Assembly (NCBI GenBank): GCA_029964075.1
Contig: CM057135.1
Span: forward strand, 4,821,001-4,885,000
Length of the DNA: 64,000 bases
Direction of reading: 5' to 3'
From: Patiria pectinifera
Lineage: Eukaryota > Echinodermata > Asteroidea > Valvatida > Asterinidae
Below, piece after piece: positions 1 through 10,219 of the stretch. Each line of letters starts with the position of its first letter. The stretch's first letter is position 1. The notes below the pieces were generated by a model, which was not told the origin of the DNA, searched no databases, and was given only the letters and a program-made list of their open reading frames with translations. A program made the translations under genes and the position numbers.

Positions 1-394
1 AGGTGCTGAAATCGTCACTGATATGCTTACTGTATTTTCAGATCAGGTTACTTATAGAGTGTGCTTCTGCCTTGCATGCTCACCATTCTACCTTACACAA
101 GATCACTTCAATGCTTCTCCTAAGCTGAGTGGCATGTGCATGCACTTTGTTTTGTGAGCATGTACTACAGTGTGCAGTTTTAAACAAGTCTTTATCCTTG
201 CTGACTGATATTTAAATGGCTGGATCAGACGACCCAGGCATGGGTAATGGGCTCTCAACTGGTCAATAGCAGTGCACGTCTGAGGCATATATAAATACAT
301 GTTGGACATTAATATCTCTGACGGTTTCTTTTCAACTAATGAAACTGCTATTTACATACTTTTTTTCTAATTTTGTGTTGTTAAGCTTTAACTG

Positions 395-860
395 CGATGT
401 CAAGTAAGACTAATCGGCTGCCATCCAAGCCCGAGTTGTGTCAGCCACCGCTTGTGCCTCTGCGATGTTGAAAGCTACTAGTCACCTGTCATCCAAGCCC
501 AACTACACTTTGTTGTAATACTAATCAACTGTCATCCAAGCCGAAGCTCTTTGGGTCACCTGTTACACCACTCTATGTGATGTCTGAGGCTGCTAATCAC
601 CGGCCATCCAAGCCCGAGTTCTGTCAGCCACCTTTTGCATGACTGTCATGTCTGAGGCTACTTATCACCTGCCGAGAAACCTGACTTATGTATGTGGCCT
701 CATATATGCTTACTGAAATGCCAAAGCCTTGATTGTATCTGACGATCTGCCATGCAAGCTTGACTTTTGTGAACAACCTCTTCTATGACTGTGATGTCAA
801 GGCTACATATAATTTGTCCTACTATCCCAGTTATTGTGAGCCACCTCTTGAATAAATGTG
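395..860. repeat. Degenerate minisatellite
   Basis: A short phrase, CATCCAAGCCC, recurs at roughly 421, 489, 531 and 604. It is accompanied by GTCAGCCACC and GATGTCTGAGGCTACTAATC-like segments. Units vary from about 40 to 75 bp and decay toward 860. There is no coding potential. Flanking bases 1-394 and 861-1,740 show nothing recognisable beyond short spurious open frames. Confidence 0.6.
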
Positions 861-1739
861 ATTATTCAAGGCTACTAATTTCTAATCAAATATTGTGCAG
901 TTAAAGACTATTATGGTTATGTGCACATTATCCTTGAAATCTGCGGTCACACTAAATAGAAACTCAGTTTGAATATGGATGTTCATTTGTAAAGGTTTAA
1001 ATGTAAATTCCCTTTGAGGGCAATTCCATAAATTTGGACATGTCAGACACTTTTATGACCTGCTGTTGGAAAAGTGTTATGTGATACGTCACTTTTAATG
1101 GGTAGAAAACAATTGCTGACCAAACTAACATATCACCACCTTAATCACCTTGTACATATACTTCATGTGGTCGGACGTATGTTGTATTTTATGTAATTGC
1201 CCAAAACAGGAAAAATGCAGTGAAAAAAATGCTTTATGTTCCTAAGTTTTGTGATAAGAAATAATTCTAATCTAAAGTTTTCATAGAAAAGTTGGAGCGT
1301 TATTTACTTGCTGACTCGTGTTGTGTACTCTGAAGTATGTAGATAATTATCTCAAATTACAATTCATTTTGCTTCCTCCAACGAATACTGTCAGACATTT
1401 GTTCAACCATAGCTGTGTACATCCAACCTTGCGTTATTTGTTCTTGGTTAGTGAAATGCAAATAAATAATATTGAATTGCAATGAATTGTACTTGTTATA
1501 TTTTATTACTTTGTATCATTCACAGCACAAAAAGTTTCCTTCAGCTCTTGCCTGGCAAATTTAAATGCTTTTCACTACCACAGACTTTCTCTAAAGGAAT
1601 GGACACATAACCTCTAAAGCCCGTTATAAAATATATACACCAGTGAAATGAAGTCCTCTCAAAATTAGCAGAAAAACCTTGCATGCTTCATATATTTATC
1701 AAATCCGATAAATTTTTACAATGTAGGCAACAGCCATGC

Positions 1740-3378
1740 AAAAATAGAAATGTGTTTGTGGACAAACACAAGCTGTTTCAAACATTTAGCGATTTGAAAA
1801 TCCACATTTAATATGATATCACGTGACACATGATGACATCATAACGAAAATCATCAGAACTATCTTCGGCTGCTGGTGTAAGTGTCTGCTAAATGTAAAG
1901 TCAATCAGATATATGAAAGTGCCAAAGTGTAACGTTTGAAGAAAAACATGTACAAAACCAATGGGAGAAAAATGCATCTTAAATGTTACGTAACCTGACA
2001 CCTGGTGATGTCACGATCACGAATTCTTCTAGGACCATCTGTTGGTGGTGATCTAAGTATGTACCAAGTCTGAAGTTGATCAGATTTACGCAGGTGCTAA
2101 AGTCGAGAGTTTTAAAACGTGTACAAAACCTATGTGAGAAAATACATCTTTAATGTGAAGTAACCCGACACCTGATGATGTCACGATCACGAATTTCTTC
2201 TAGGACCATCTGTGGGTGTTGGTTTAAGTGTGTACCAAGTCTAAAGTCGATCAGATTTACGAAGGTGCCTAAGTGGAGTGTTTTAAAACATATACAAAAC
2301 ATATGGGGAAAAATGCATCTTTAATGTCACGTAACCCGACACCAGATGACGTCACGATCACGAATTTCTTCTAGGACCATTTGTGGGTAGTGATCTAAGT
2401 ATGTACCAAGTCCGAAGACCATCAGATTTACGACAGTGCCCAAAGTGGAATGTTTTAAAACGTGTACAAAACAAATGGGGGAAAATGCATCTTTAATGTG
2501 ACGTAATCCGACACCTGATGACGTCATGATCACAAATTCTTCTAGGACCATCTGTGGGTGTTGGTCTAAGTGTGTGCCAAGTCTGAAGTCGATGGCATTT
2601 ACGAAAATGCCAAAGTGTATGGGTAGAAGAAAAACGTGTACAAAACATATGACAAAAGTGGACAAATAAGAAAAAAAAAAAAACAGAAAAAAAAAATCTT
2701 AACGAAAACAAGAGCTGTTTCGGTGTGTACACCGAAACAGCTAACTAGAAATGTGTTTGTGGACAAACACAAGCTGTTTCGGATATTTGAAAAACTCTGT
2801 GCACCTGACGAACAATCAGTATGTCATCTATAACAGCACATTATAATACGTACATGTCAAGTTACAACCAAATCGAACATTATAGTTCTGTAGATATAGG
2901 CCAATAAAAGAATAGCGATTCAAAGAAATGCTCATTTAATGTCATGTCACGTGACACGTGATGACGTCATCATTACGAACTCACTGAGGACCATCTTAGG
3001 CTGCTGGTTTTACTAGTGTCTGCCAAGTGTAAAGTCAATCAGGCATATAGAAGTGGAAAAGTGTTTGGTTTGAAGAAAAACGTGTACACAACCAATAGGG
3101 AAAACAATGTATCTTTAATGTGACGTAACCTGACACATCATGACGCCATGAATGACTACTTTCTTTTAGGACCATCTGTGGGTGGTAGTCTAATTATGTT
3201 CCAAGTGTAATATCGATCGGATTCACAAATGTGCCAAAGTAGGGTGTATTCATAAAACGTGTACAAACCCTATGGGGAATATGCATCTTTAATGTGACTT
3301 AACCTGACACCTGATGACGTCACGATGACGACTTTCTTCTAGGACCATCTATGGGTAGTGGTCTAAGTGTGTACCAAC
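1740..3378 (+). repeat. Helentron/HINE-like element with ~171-bp tandem array (part 1)
   Basis: Units of about 171 bp repeat in tandem; the phrase TAGGACCATCTGTGGG falls near 2,030, 2,201, 2,372 and 2,543. Each unit carries a TGATGACGTCA-like core and ends GTGTACAAAACCTATGGGG. An A-rich tract (~2,668-2,700) is followed by a perfect palindrome at 2,713-2,742 whose arm is AGCTGTTTCGGTGTG. Immediately after it a new unit begins at ~2,752 with the small hairpin GTTTGTGGACAAAC, so a 3' end abuts a 5' end. This matches the layout known for Helentron-derived non-autonomous elements (5' subterminal repeat, core tandem repeats, 3' hairpin). The family assignment is an inference. The open frames across this region are not conserved genes. 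Confidence 0.6.
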
Positions 3379-3380
3379 TA

Positions 3381-5652
3381 TACCCAGGTAGCAAGCCCAT
3401 ATGGGTGGCATATGGGCCCCATCGGGGCCAATATATGGGTCCCATATGGGAGGACCCATATGGGCCCCAGATAATTTTGCACCCAAGATTCTTATGGGGC
3501 CCATATGGGCCAGCTCAGATAAACCCATATGGGTTATGTCTGGGGCCCATCTGGGCAAACATCTGGGTAAAATATGGGGAAGCTTTAATGGGCCCCATCT
3601 GGGCCAAGATATGGGTCCCATATGGGCGGACCCATATGGGCCCCAGATAATTTTGCACCCAAGATCCTTATGGGACCCATATGGGCCAGCCCAGATAACC
3701 CATATGGGTTACCTGTGGGGCCCATCTGGGTAAAATGTGGGTTGTCCAAAATATATTAATCCTAATCTTAAATTTCAATCCTGAATCTTACCTTATTACA
3801 TTCTCATCCACCATAATGTCCAAATCACATTATATTTCCATTTATATTTATATACCCTAGTCACATTCCTTGCTAATACATCTCACAATTAATGTTCCAT
3901 CCAACTTTCCAACTCCTAATTAATCCCTTAATCCTACCAAATAGCATCTACAACCATAATATACCCCGTATTCACATCCCCTATACCCGTAATCATATTC
4001 CCCATAATCATCCCTCCCTCTCTATCCTTTCTAATTATATCTTTTGTGTGCACACTTCCTATATATATGCCCAATAATTTCCATTTTCTAAATCACAGTT
4101 AGCAAATTGTCAAGCTCCGCCCACAGCTTTGTTTCACAAGTGAGCATGCTCAGTTACGTAATAAATATTCATGACTTTTTTGCATACCAACTCTTAATGA
4201 TCAACAAGACATTTTCTAAACAACTTCTTTAGCTTATAACTCTTGACTAACACCATCGATCTTGTGAATACTTTCCCTTTCCATAGACAACTCACTGAAC
4301 AACAACTTGGCAGTGTGCACAACCTCGTTTGACCTTAACTTCCGGCTCTACCGGATGTTCGAAATATAATCAATTATTTCTCTAATAACTGTTCAACAAT
4401 ATCACCAATCGTGTTCATACTTTGCAATGCGATGCTACATTCATAGATCAACATTTGCGAACTGTACATGACCTCCTTCAACATTTACTCCCGGCTCGAC
4501 CGGAAGTTCAAACTTAGATCAGCTTTTCCCCATGTAACACCCATATGGGCCGGCCAATCTGCCCACATAAGTTTGCCCAGGTTGTTCCCATGTGACACCC
4601 ACATGAGCCCACCCGTATTCAACCCACATTGGATTGCCGCTTTTCCCCATATAACATCCGTAATGGGCCAGGCGGTGTTCTGCCCACTTGGTTTTGCCGA
4701 AGGTTTTCCCATGTGATACCCTTACAGGCCAGCCAGTATTCCGCGAACATGGGTTTGCCCAGCTTTTTCCCTAATGACAACCTGGTGGGCCAGCCCGTAT
4801 TTTGCCCACACACACAAAAACAATGGTTTTACCATTTACCCCCATATGGGTCAGTCTGTATTCTGCCTACATGGAGTTGCCCAGTATTATGACACCCATA
4901 CGGGCCATCCCGTATTTTGCCCACACGTGCTCGCCCAGGTTTTCTTTCCATTATGACACCCACATGGGCCAGCCAGCACTAGTATTCCACCTACATGGGT
5001 TTGCCCAGGTTTTTCCCCAATGACACCCATATGGGCCAGCCCGTATTTTGCCCATAATGAGCGTGCCCAGGTTTATCCCATATGACGCCCAAATGGGTCA
5101 GCCCGTATTTTCCCCACATGGGCTTGCCCAGCTTTTCCCCTTATGACACCCATATGGGCCAGCCCATATTTTGCCCATAAAAGCGTGCCCAGGTTTATCC
5201 CATATGACGCCCACATGGGTCAGCCCGTATTTTCCCCACATGGGCTTGCCCAGCTTTTTCCTAATGACACCCATATGGGCCAGCCCGTATTTTGCCCATA
5301 TGAGCGTACCCAGATTTATCCCATATGACGCCCACATGGGTCAGCCCGTATTTTCCCCACATGGGCCAGCCCAGCTTTTTCCCTAATGACACCCATATGG
5401 GCCAGCCCATATTCTGCCCGAATGGGCTAGCCCAGTTTCTTCCCATATGACACCCACATGGGTCAACCCATTTCCTAGCCCATATGGGTTTGCCCAGTTT
5501 TCCCTCATATGACACCCATATGGGAAAGCCCAGGTAGACCCCCATATGGGATAACCCATATGGCTCTCATATGGGATACATAGAGGTTTGCCCATACCCA
5601 GGTTGCCCAGATACTTCCCATATGGGCCCCATATGGGCTTGCTACCTGGGTA
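3381..5652. mobile_element. TA-flanked TIR element packed with CCATATGG repeats
   Basis: The ends are inverted repeats: TACCCAGGTAGCAAGCCCAT at 3,381 and its reverse complement ending at 5,652. Flanking sequence lines up with other copies of the host 171-bp repeat if a single TA was duplicated (element proper 3,383-5,650). Inside, from about 4,530 to 5,560, is a minisatellite of ~61-bp half-units in ~122-bp pairs built on GCCCGTATTTTGCCCA and CACCCATATGGGCCAGCC. 3,400-3,740 is a second cluster of CCCATATGGGCC motifs. 3,741-4,530 is AT-rich and unremarkable. There is no transposase, so it is non-autonomous. TA duplication fits Tc1/mariner-like or PIF-like mobilisation, but the superfamily is not determined. 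Confidence 0.75.
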
Positions 5653-6390
5653 AAGTCGATCGAATTTACGAGAGTGCCGAAGTGGAATGTTTTAAAACGT
5701 GTACAAAACCTATGGGGAAAATGTGCATCTTTAATGTAAAGTAACGTGACGCCTGATGACGTCACATCACAAATTTCTTCAAGGACCATCTGTGGGTGAT
5801 GGTCTAAGTATGTACCAAGTCTAACATCGATCGGATTTACAAAAGTGCCAAAAATGGAGCGTTTTAAAACATGTACAAACCCTATGGGAAAAAATGCATC
5901 TTTAATGTGACGTAACCTGACACTTGATGACGTCACGATCACGAAGTTCTTCAAGGACCATCTGTGGGTGGTGGTCTAAGTATGAATTAAGTTTAAAGTT
6001 GATCGGATTTACGAAGATGCCGAACTTGAGTGTTTTAAAACGTGTACAAAACATATGGGGAAAAATGCATCTTTAATGTGACGTAACCTGACACCTGATG
6101 ACGTCACGATCACACATTTCTTCTAGGAACTTCTGTTGGTGGTGGTCTAATTATGTACCAAGTCTGAAATCAATCGGATTTTAAAAAGTGGCAAAGTGGA
6201 CTGTCAGAAGAAACGTGTGTTAAACCTATGGAGAAAAAGTCTGAAAAAGGAGAAGAAAAAAAAAAAAAAAAAGGAAAAAAAAATCGTAACGAAAACAAGA
6301 GCTGTTTCGGTGTGTCACCGAAACAGCTAATTACAGTTACAGTTACAACTAGAGGTATGCGTTTGTGGACAAACGCAAGCTGTTTCGGCT
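5653..6390 (+). repeat. Helentron/HINE-like ~171-bp array (part 2, after insertion)
   Basis: This continues the array interrupted at 3,380. Units again carry TAGGACCATCTGTGGG-like and TGATGACGTCACG phrases (near 5,756, 5,928 and 6,098), then an A-rich tract at ~6,250-6,290 and the terminal hairpin at 6,300-6,328 (AGCTGTTTCGGTGTG / CACCGAAACAGCT). A fresh 5' end begins at about 6,357 with GTTTGTGGACAAAC. The same head and tail sequences occur at 1,749 and 2,752. Confidence 0.6.
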
Positions 6391-7947
6391 GTGACGTGTG
6401 TTGATGACATGACGACATCACCTCAAATTTCATAGATATTTGATACGTACATTAGTTACATGCAAATGGAATCTCTAGTTATACAAATACCATACAATAT
6501 AGGCCCTGACAATTATCCCTTTAATGACGGCACATGACGTGATAATGTTTGAAGCAAATCTAAGTTTGAAGCCAATGGAACTAGCACTTTCAGAGATAAA
6601 TGGTGTGAAATATAATAAATACTATAACTTGAATGTTTGGTCACATGGTATGCGATGACGTCATGAAGGCGTCATCATGGTGTGATCATGACGTATAATG
6701 TGGTTTGGTACTCATAACACACACTGAAATACTTGCGTACCAGATTTGAACCCAATCGGACTGGTACGTCCTAGAGATAGAGAATCTTGAGAACTATAGC
6801 CGTCAGGTGATACTGTACAATCGTACGTACGTCATTGTGACGAACATTGTTTTTGAGCCATCAGTGAGTGGTGTTGTTAAATCTAATGTCAATCAGCTTT
6901 AGCAAACTGCCAAAATATAATTATTAGCTGAAGAAAACATGTACAAATCCAGTGGAGAAAAGCTTCACCTTTTAAAGTGATGTCAGGTGACATAAACATC
7001 AATAACATATTTGCATATGCTGCAGGGAGTTAAGGTGAACATATGGGCAAGAGACGCGCTGATAAAACAGCACATTGGATCGGGGTTTGTTAAATAGCAA
7101 CAACGCTCTGAATCAAGTGAATGTGCTAAAAGAAAAAAAATGTAGAGCATTGTGCAAAACAGGGTTCCAGAGCTATACGGGGCCGTCTATTGTGAGTCTG
7201 CTCATATGCCTATGCAAATAGCTAGACAATAGAGATAGAGAAGAGAGTGAGATATATCGCTGTAGTACTAGTAGTGTGGAGTTGGAGTAGTTGCTTTTTG
7301 GGCAATTTTCTTGAAATACCCAGCAGGGCGTAAAGCAATGTGTCGAACTGGAAGTATTAGTCAGCTTGTGGGACTAAATAAAAACTTACTATTTCAGGTA
7401 AATGTCAGGTCATGTATCTTTTTGAGCTCCATATCTTGATATTTGACGCGCCATTTTCAAACAGGAGGAATGCCTAGTCCTGTTGCCGGGAATGTTGGAT
7501 AGTTTTAGTTTCTCAGCACCACCCAACCGTTACTAGAAATATCCTTTTCCACTGTAAACTGTTACAAATAAAAAGTGCATATTAGCTTTTATGACTGCCT
7601 AAACTCACAATTGGCATCCAGTTTTGCCCTTACTTAATTTTAACCTATCTTACTTCAGTTCCCCACCATTTCTTTTTGTCACAAAGCATTCTTAGAGCCG
7701 CACACCTCCAATCCTGTTTGTATCCAGCCCCCTAAAAGCCATGGCTAACCTCCAACACGGAGTGGCCTGTCAAGAAATTTGGCCTGCGTGTCCTTTTGCT
7801 TGTGTCGATCTGTGATTTTGGCCTTACATGTATTGTCCTGGCTATGGCCATGAGTGCCGGACCAATGCAGTTGCACGTCACGTACATTTTTGGGCATTTC
7901 ATCACAGGAAACACTAGAGGGCAGCAAACAACTTTAACAGTAACATA
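6391..7947. other. No recognisable gene
   Basis: 6,391-6,960 still carries scattered GATGACGTCATG-type phrases and degraded HINE-like sequence. From 6,960 to the Polinton boundary at 7,947 no repeat, coding region or RNA gene was recognised; short open frames at 7,745-8,073 lack any protein-like composition. Confidence 0.5.
7943..7947 (+). repeat. Target-site duplication, left copy (ACATA)
   Basis: Five bases, ACATA, sit directly outside the left TIR and recur at 24,422-24,426 outside the right TIR. A sixth base does not match. Five base pairs lies within the 4-6-bp range produced by retroviral-type integrases. Confidence 0.7.
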
Positions 7948-8206
7948 AGTAGGTATTAGTGGGGGATTCCAGACTTTGCCATAGGTCTGGGGGTAGTACA
8001 GGGCCAATGGGGAGAAGCCAGGGTACCAGACTTTACCCCCTTCCCGTCTCTGCCCCCCTCCCATTGTACCCATCCCTTTCCAATGATCCCCGCCCCCAAA
8101 TAGATCCCTCTCCCAATATATCTGTCTCGCTCCCCAAATATATCTCCCCCTCTAGCTCCCCAAATATATCTCTTCTCTCTCCGAGTTGTTATATTATAAG
8201 TGGGGG
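7948..8206 (+). repeat. Polinton left terminal inverted repeat
   Basis: About 259 bp matching the reverse complement of 24,163-24,421. It contains C-rich stretches and repeated TCCCCAAATATATCTC units. Directly inside, 8,200-8,450, a second imperfect version of the same C-rich and ATATATCTCCC text continues, ending near CAGCGACTGGTGCG and a TATAAATAAATAAACAA tract. That inner part is shared with the second element at 61,200-61,455. Confidence 0.9.
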
Positions 8207-8524
8207 ACAGGTACCAGACTTTACCCCTCCCCACCCCCTTTCCCACCCCGATGATCCCCCACCTCCACCCCCTCCCCCTCCCCACCACTCCCACCCCACC
8301 CCTTTTTTCTTCCCAAATATATCTCCCCCTCTCAATATCTCAGTCTCGAAATCAGACCAGACTCTTCATATTTACAGTCACCCTCTTGGAGATCTCAACA
8401 AAGACTCACAGCGACTGGTGCGCAAGCCTACAGTCACTTATAAATAAATAAACAAACAACTTTTTTTAGGTTTACAAATCAAAGTTTGAACTTTTATTAA
8501 AAAACATGTTACTTTAACAAAACA

Positions 8525-9257
8525 TTGTCATTCAAATTAACTCGTTTAAATAGCTTTTCATACATCCTAATATATACAGTAAAAAGCCACTCGGAGTGGT
8601 TTTTTTGTTGTCATTTAAATTAGCTCATTTAAATAGCTTTTCATACATCCTAATATATACAGTAAAAAGCCACTCCGAGTGGCTTTTTCGTTGTCATTCA
8701 AATTAGCTCATTTAAATAGCTTTTCATACATCCTAATATATACAGTAAAAAGCCACTCCGAGTGGCTTTTTCGTTGTCATTCAAATTAACTCATTTAAAT
8801 AGCTTTTCATACATCCTAATATATACAGTAAAAGCCACCTGAGTGGCTTTTCGTTGTCATTCAAATTAACTCATTTAAATAGCTTTTCATACATCCTAAT
8901 ATATACAGTAAAAAGCCACTCCGAGTGGCTTTTGTTGTCATTTAAATTAGCTCATTTAAATAGCTTTTCATACATCCTAATATATACAGTAAAAAGCCAC
9001 TCTGAGTGGCTTTTTTGTTGTCATTTAAATTAGCTCATTTAAATAGCTTTTCATACATCCTAATATATACAGTAAAAAGCCACTCTGAGTGGCTTTTTTG
9101 TTGTCATTTAAATTAGCTCATTTAAATAGCTTTTAATACATCCTAATATATACAGTAAAAAGCCACTCCGGGTGGCTTTTTTGTTGTCATTTAAATTAGC
9201 TCATTTAAATGGCTTTTCATACATCTTAATATATACAGTAAAAAGCCACTCTCAGTA
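8525..9257 (+). repeat. 83-bp tandem array of stem-loops (about nine copies)
   Basis: GTTGTCATT recurs at 8,607, 8,690 and 8,773 and onward with an 83-bp period. Each unit ends in a short inverted repeat, AAAAGCCACTCCGAGTGGCTTTT, so every copy can form a stem-loop flanked by A and T runs. Compensating variants occur (CTCGGAG, CTCTGAG, CTCCGGG around the loop). The array is inside the Polinton near its left end and is missing from the equivalent part of the second element (61,500-61,540). It has no coding potential. Confidence 0.9.
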
Positions 9258-9420
9258 GCATTATGACATCATCGTTATATTAAGACGAGAGCCACTCCCA
9301 GTGGCATTATGACATCATCGCTATATTAAGACGAGAGCCACTCTCAGTGGCATTATGACATCATCGTTATATTAAGACGAGAGCCACTCTCAGTGGCATT
9401 ATGACATCATAATTATATTT
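9258..9420 (+). repeat. 46-bp subterminal tandem repeats, four copies
   Basis: The phrase ATTATGACATCATCGTTATA repeats with a 46-bp period (GACATC at 9,265, 9,311, 9,357 and 9,403). Each copy is bordered by CCACTCTCAGTGG, a small inverted repeat. The second Polinton has its own four-copy array with the same 46-bp period (61,535-61,725) but diverged sequence (ACCCTTATGACATCATCG), so period and position are conserved better than sequence. Confidence 0.85.
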
Positions 9421-10219
9421 AGTGACTAAGCGTTTTGGTCAATTTTTATATCATAGAGATATATCAAAATGGTACACTTTTAAGTTACTTTTTAAGAAAT
9501 ATCTCGAGGTTTTTACACTTAAAAAATGGTATTAGCGGTACTTGAAAAAATCTTGCTTGTGCGATAAACCCGACGCAAAGTTATAAAGCAGCATATCCTC
9601 TTTTTCACAGGTTGCGATGGGGGTCATAATCTGAAAATATTACAAGTGGAAAAAAGCATTTACACTCAATGTTTGATCAAAAACATCACACACACACAAA
9701 TGGGTGGCTAGACTTTTAGTGATTGTGTAGTATAGGTTGTTTTTTTAGAGAACAAAATCAATATGAAAACCTACATTATTGCCAGACTTTAATGTTAAAA
9801 ACAATTTACCTTTTGGCTGGTGACTGCACGTTGGGCGTAGACGTCTGTACCGATCGACATATCATGTTGAAATGACACAGAAATACTGAATTGCACAACA
9901 GACAAAAATTCTAGAAATTTCCAAAGCTAAATTTAGTGACAGGCTATTCAACCCGAGCACAATAGGTTGTTCAAGGTCGGTTACCTTGCATATTTCAGTG
10001 CACAGTCATGATCGAACTAGAACGGGGTCACAAGTCTTTTGTGTGATGTGACTGTGTCATGTATGGAGCGCCGATGGTATGGGTAGTATAAAATGAGCAA
10101 AAAGGTATGAAGCGCCAAAATGTCAATATCTCTCTCACAAGCCGGTGAGTCTGATTGCTTATAAATCCAAAAGTCTGACCTCTTAAAAAAAATTAAAAAA
10201 ATTATATTGATATATATAA
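9421..10219 (+). promoter_or_regulatory. Conserved Polinton subterminal region with TATA box upstream of PolB
   Basis: This non-coding stretch is strongly similar to 61,726-62,378 plus 62,938-62,985 in the second element, including TTAGTGATTGTGTAG and GGTATTAGCGGTACTT-like segments. Near its end, GGTAGTATAAAATGAGC (~10,082-10,098) contains a canonical TATAAAA box about 130 bp before the polymerase start. In the second element the same box precedes the TFIIB-like gene. I infer a host RNA polymerase II-type promoter for the genes nearest the ends. A further AT-rich segment (ATATTGATATATATAA) directly abuts the polymerase ATG. Confidence 0.6.

Noticed and set aside
3349-3733. Overlapping open frames on both strands through the CCCATATGGG cluster
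   Set aside because: The translations are low-complexity Gly/Pro/Trp/Ile repeats produced by the palindromic minisatellite, with no conserved domain.
8525-9257. Possible CRISPR-like array of 83-bp units
   Set aside because: Whole units are repeated with no unique spacers, in eukaryotic DNA without cas genes. It is a satellite with stem-loops.
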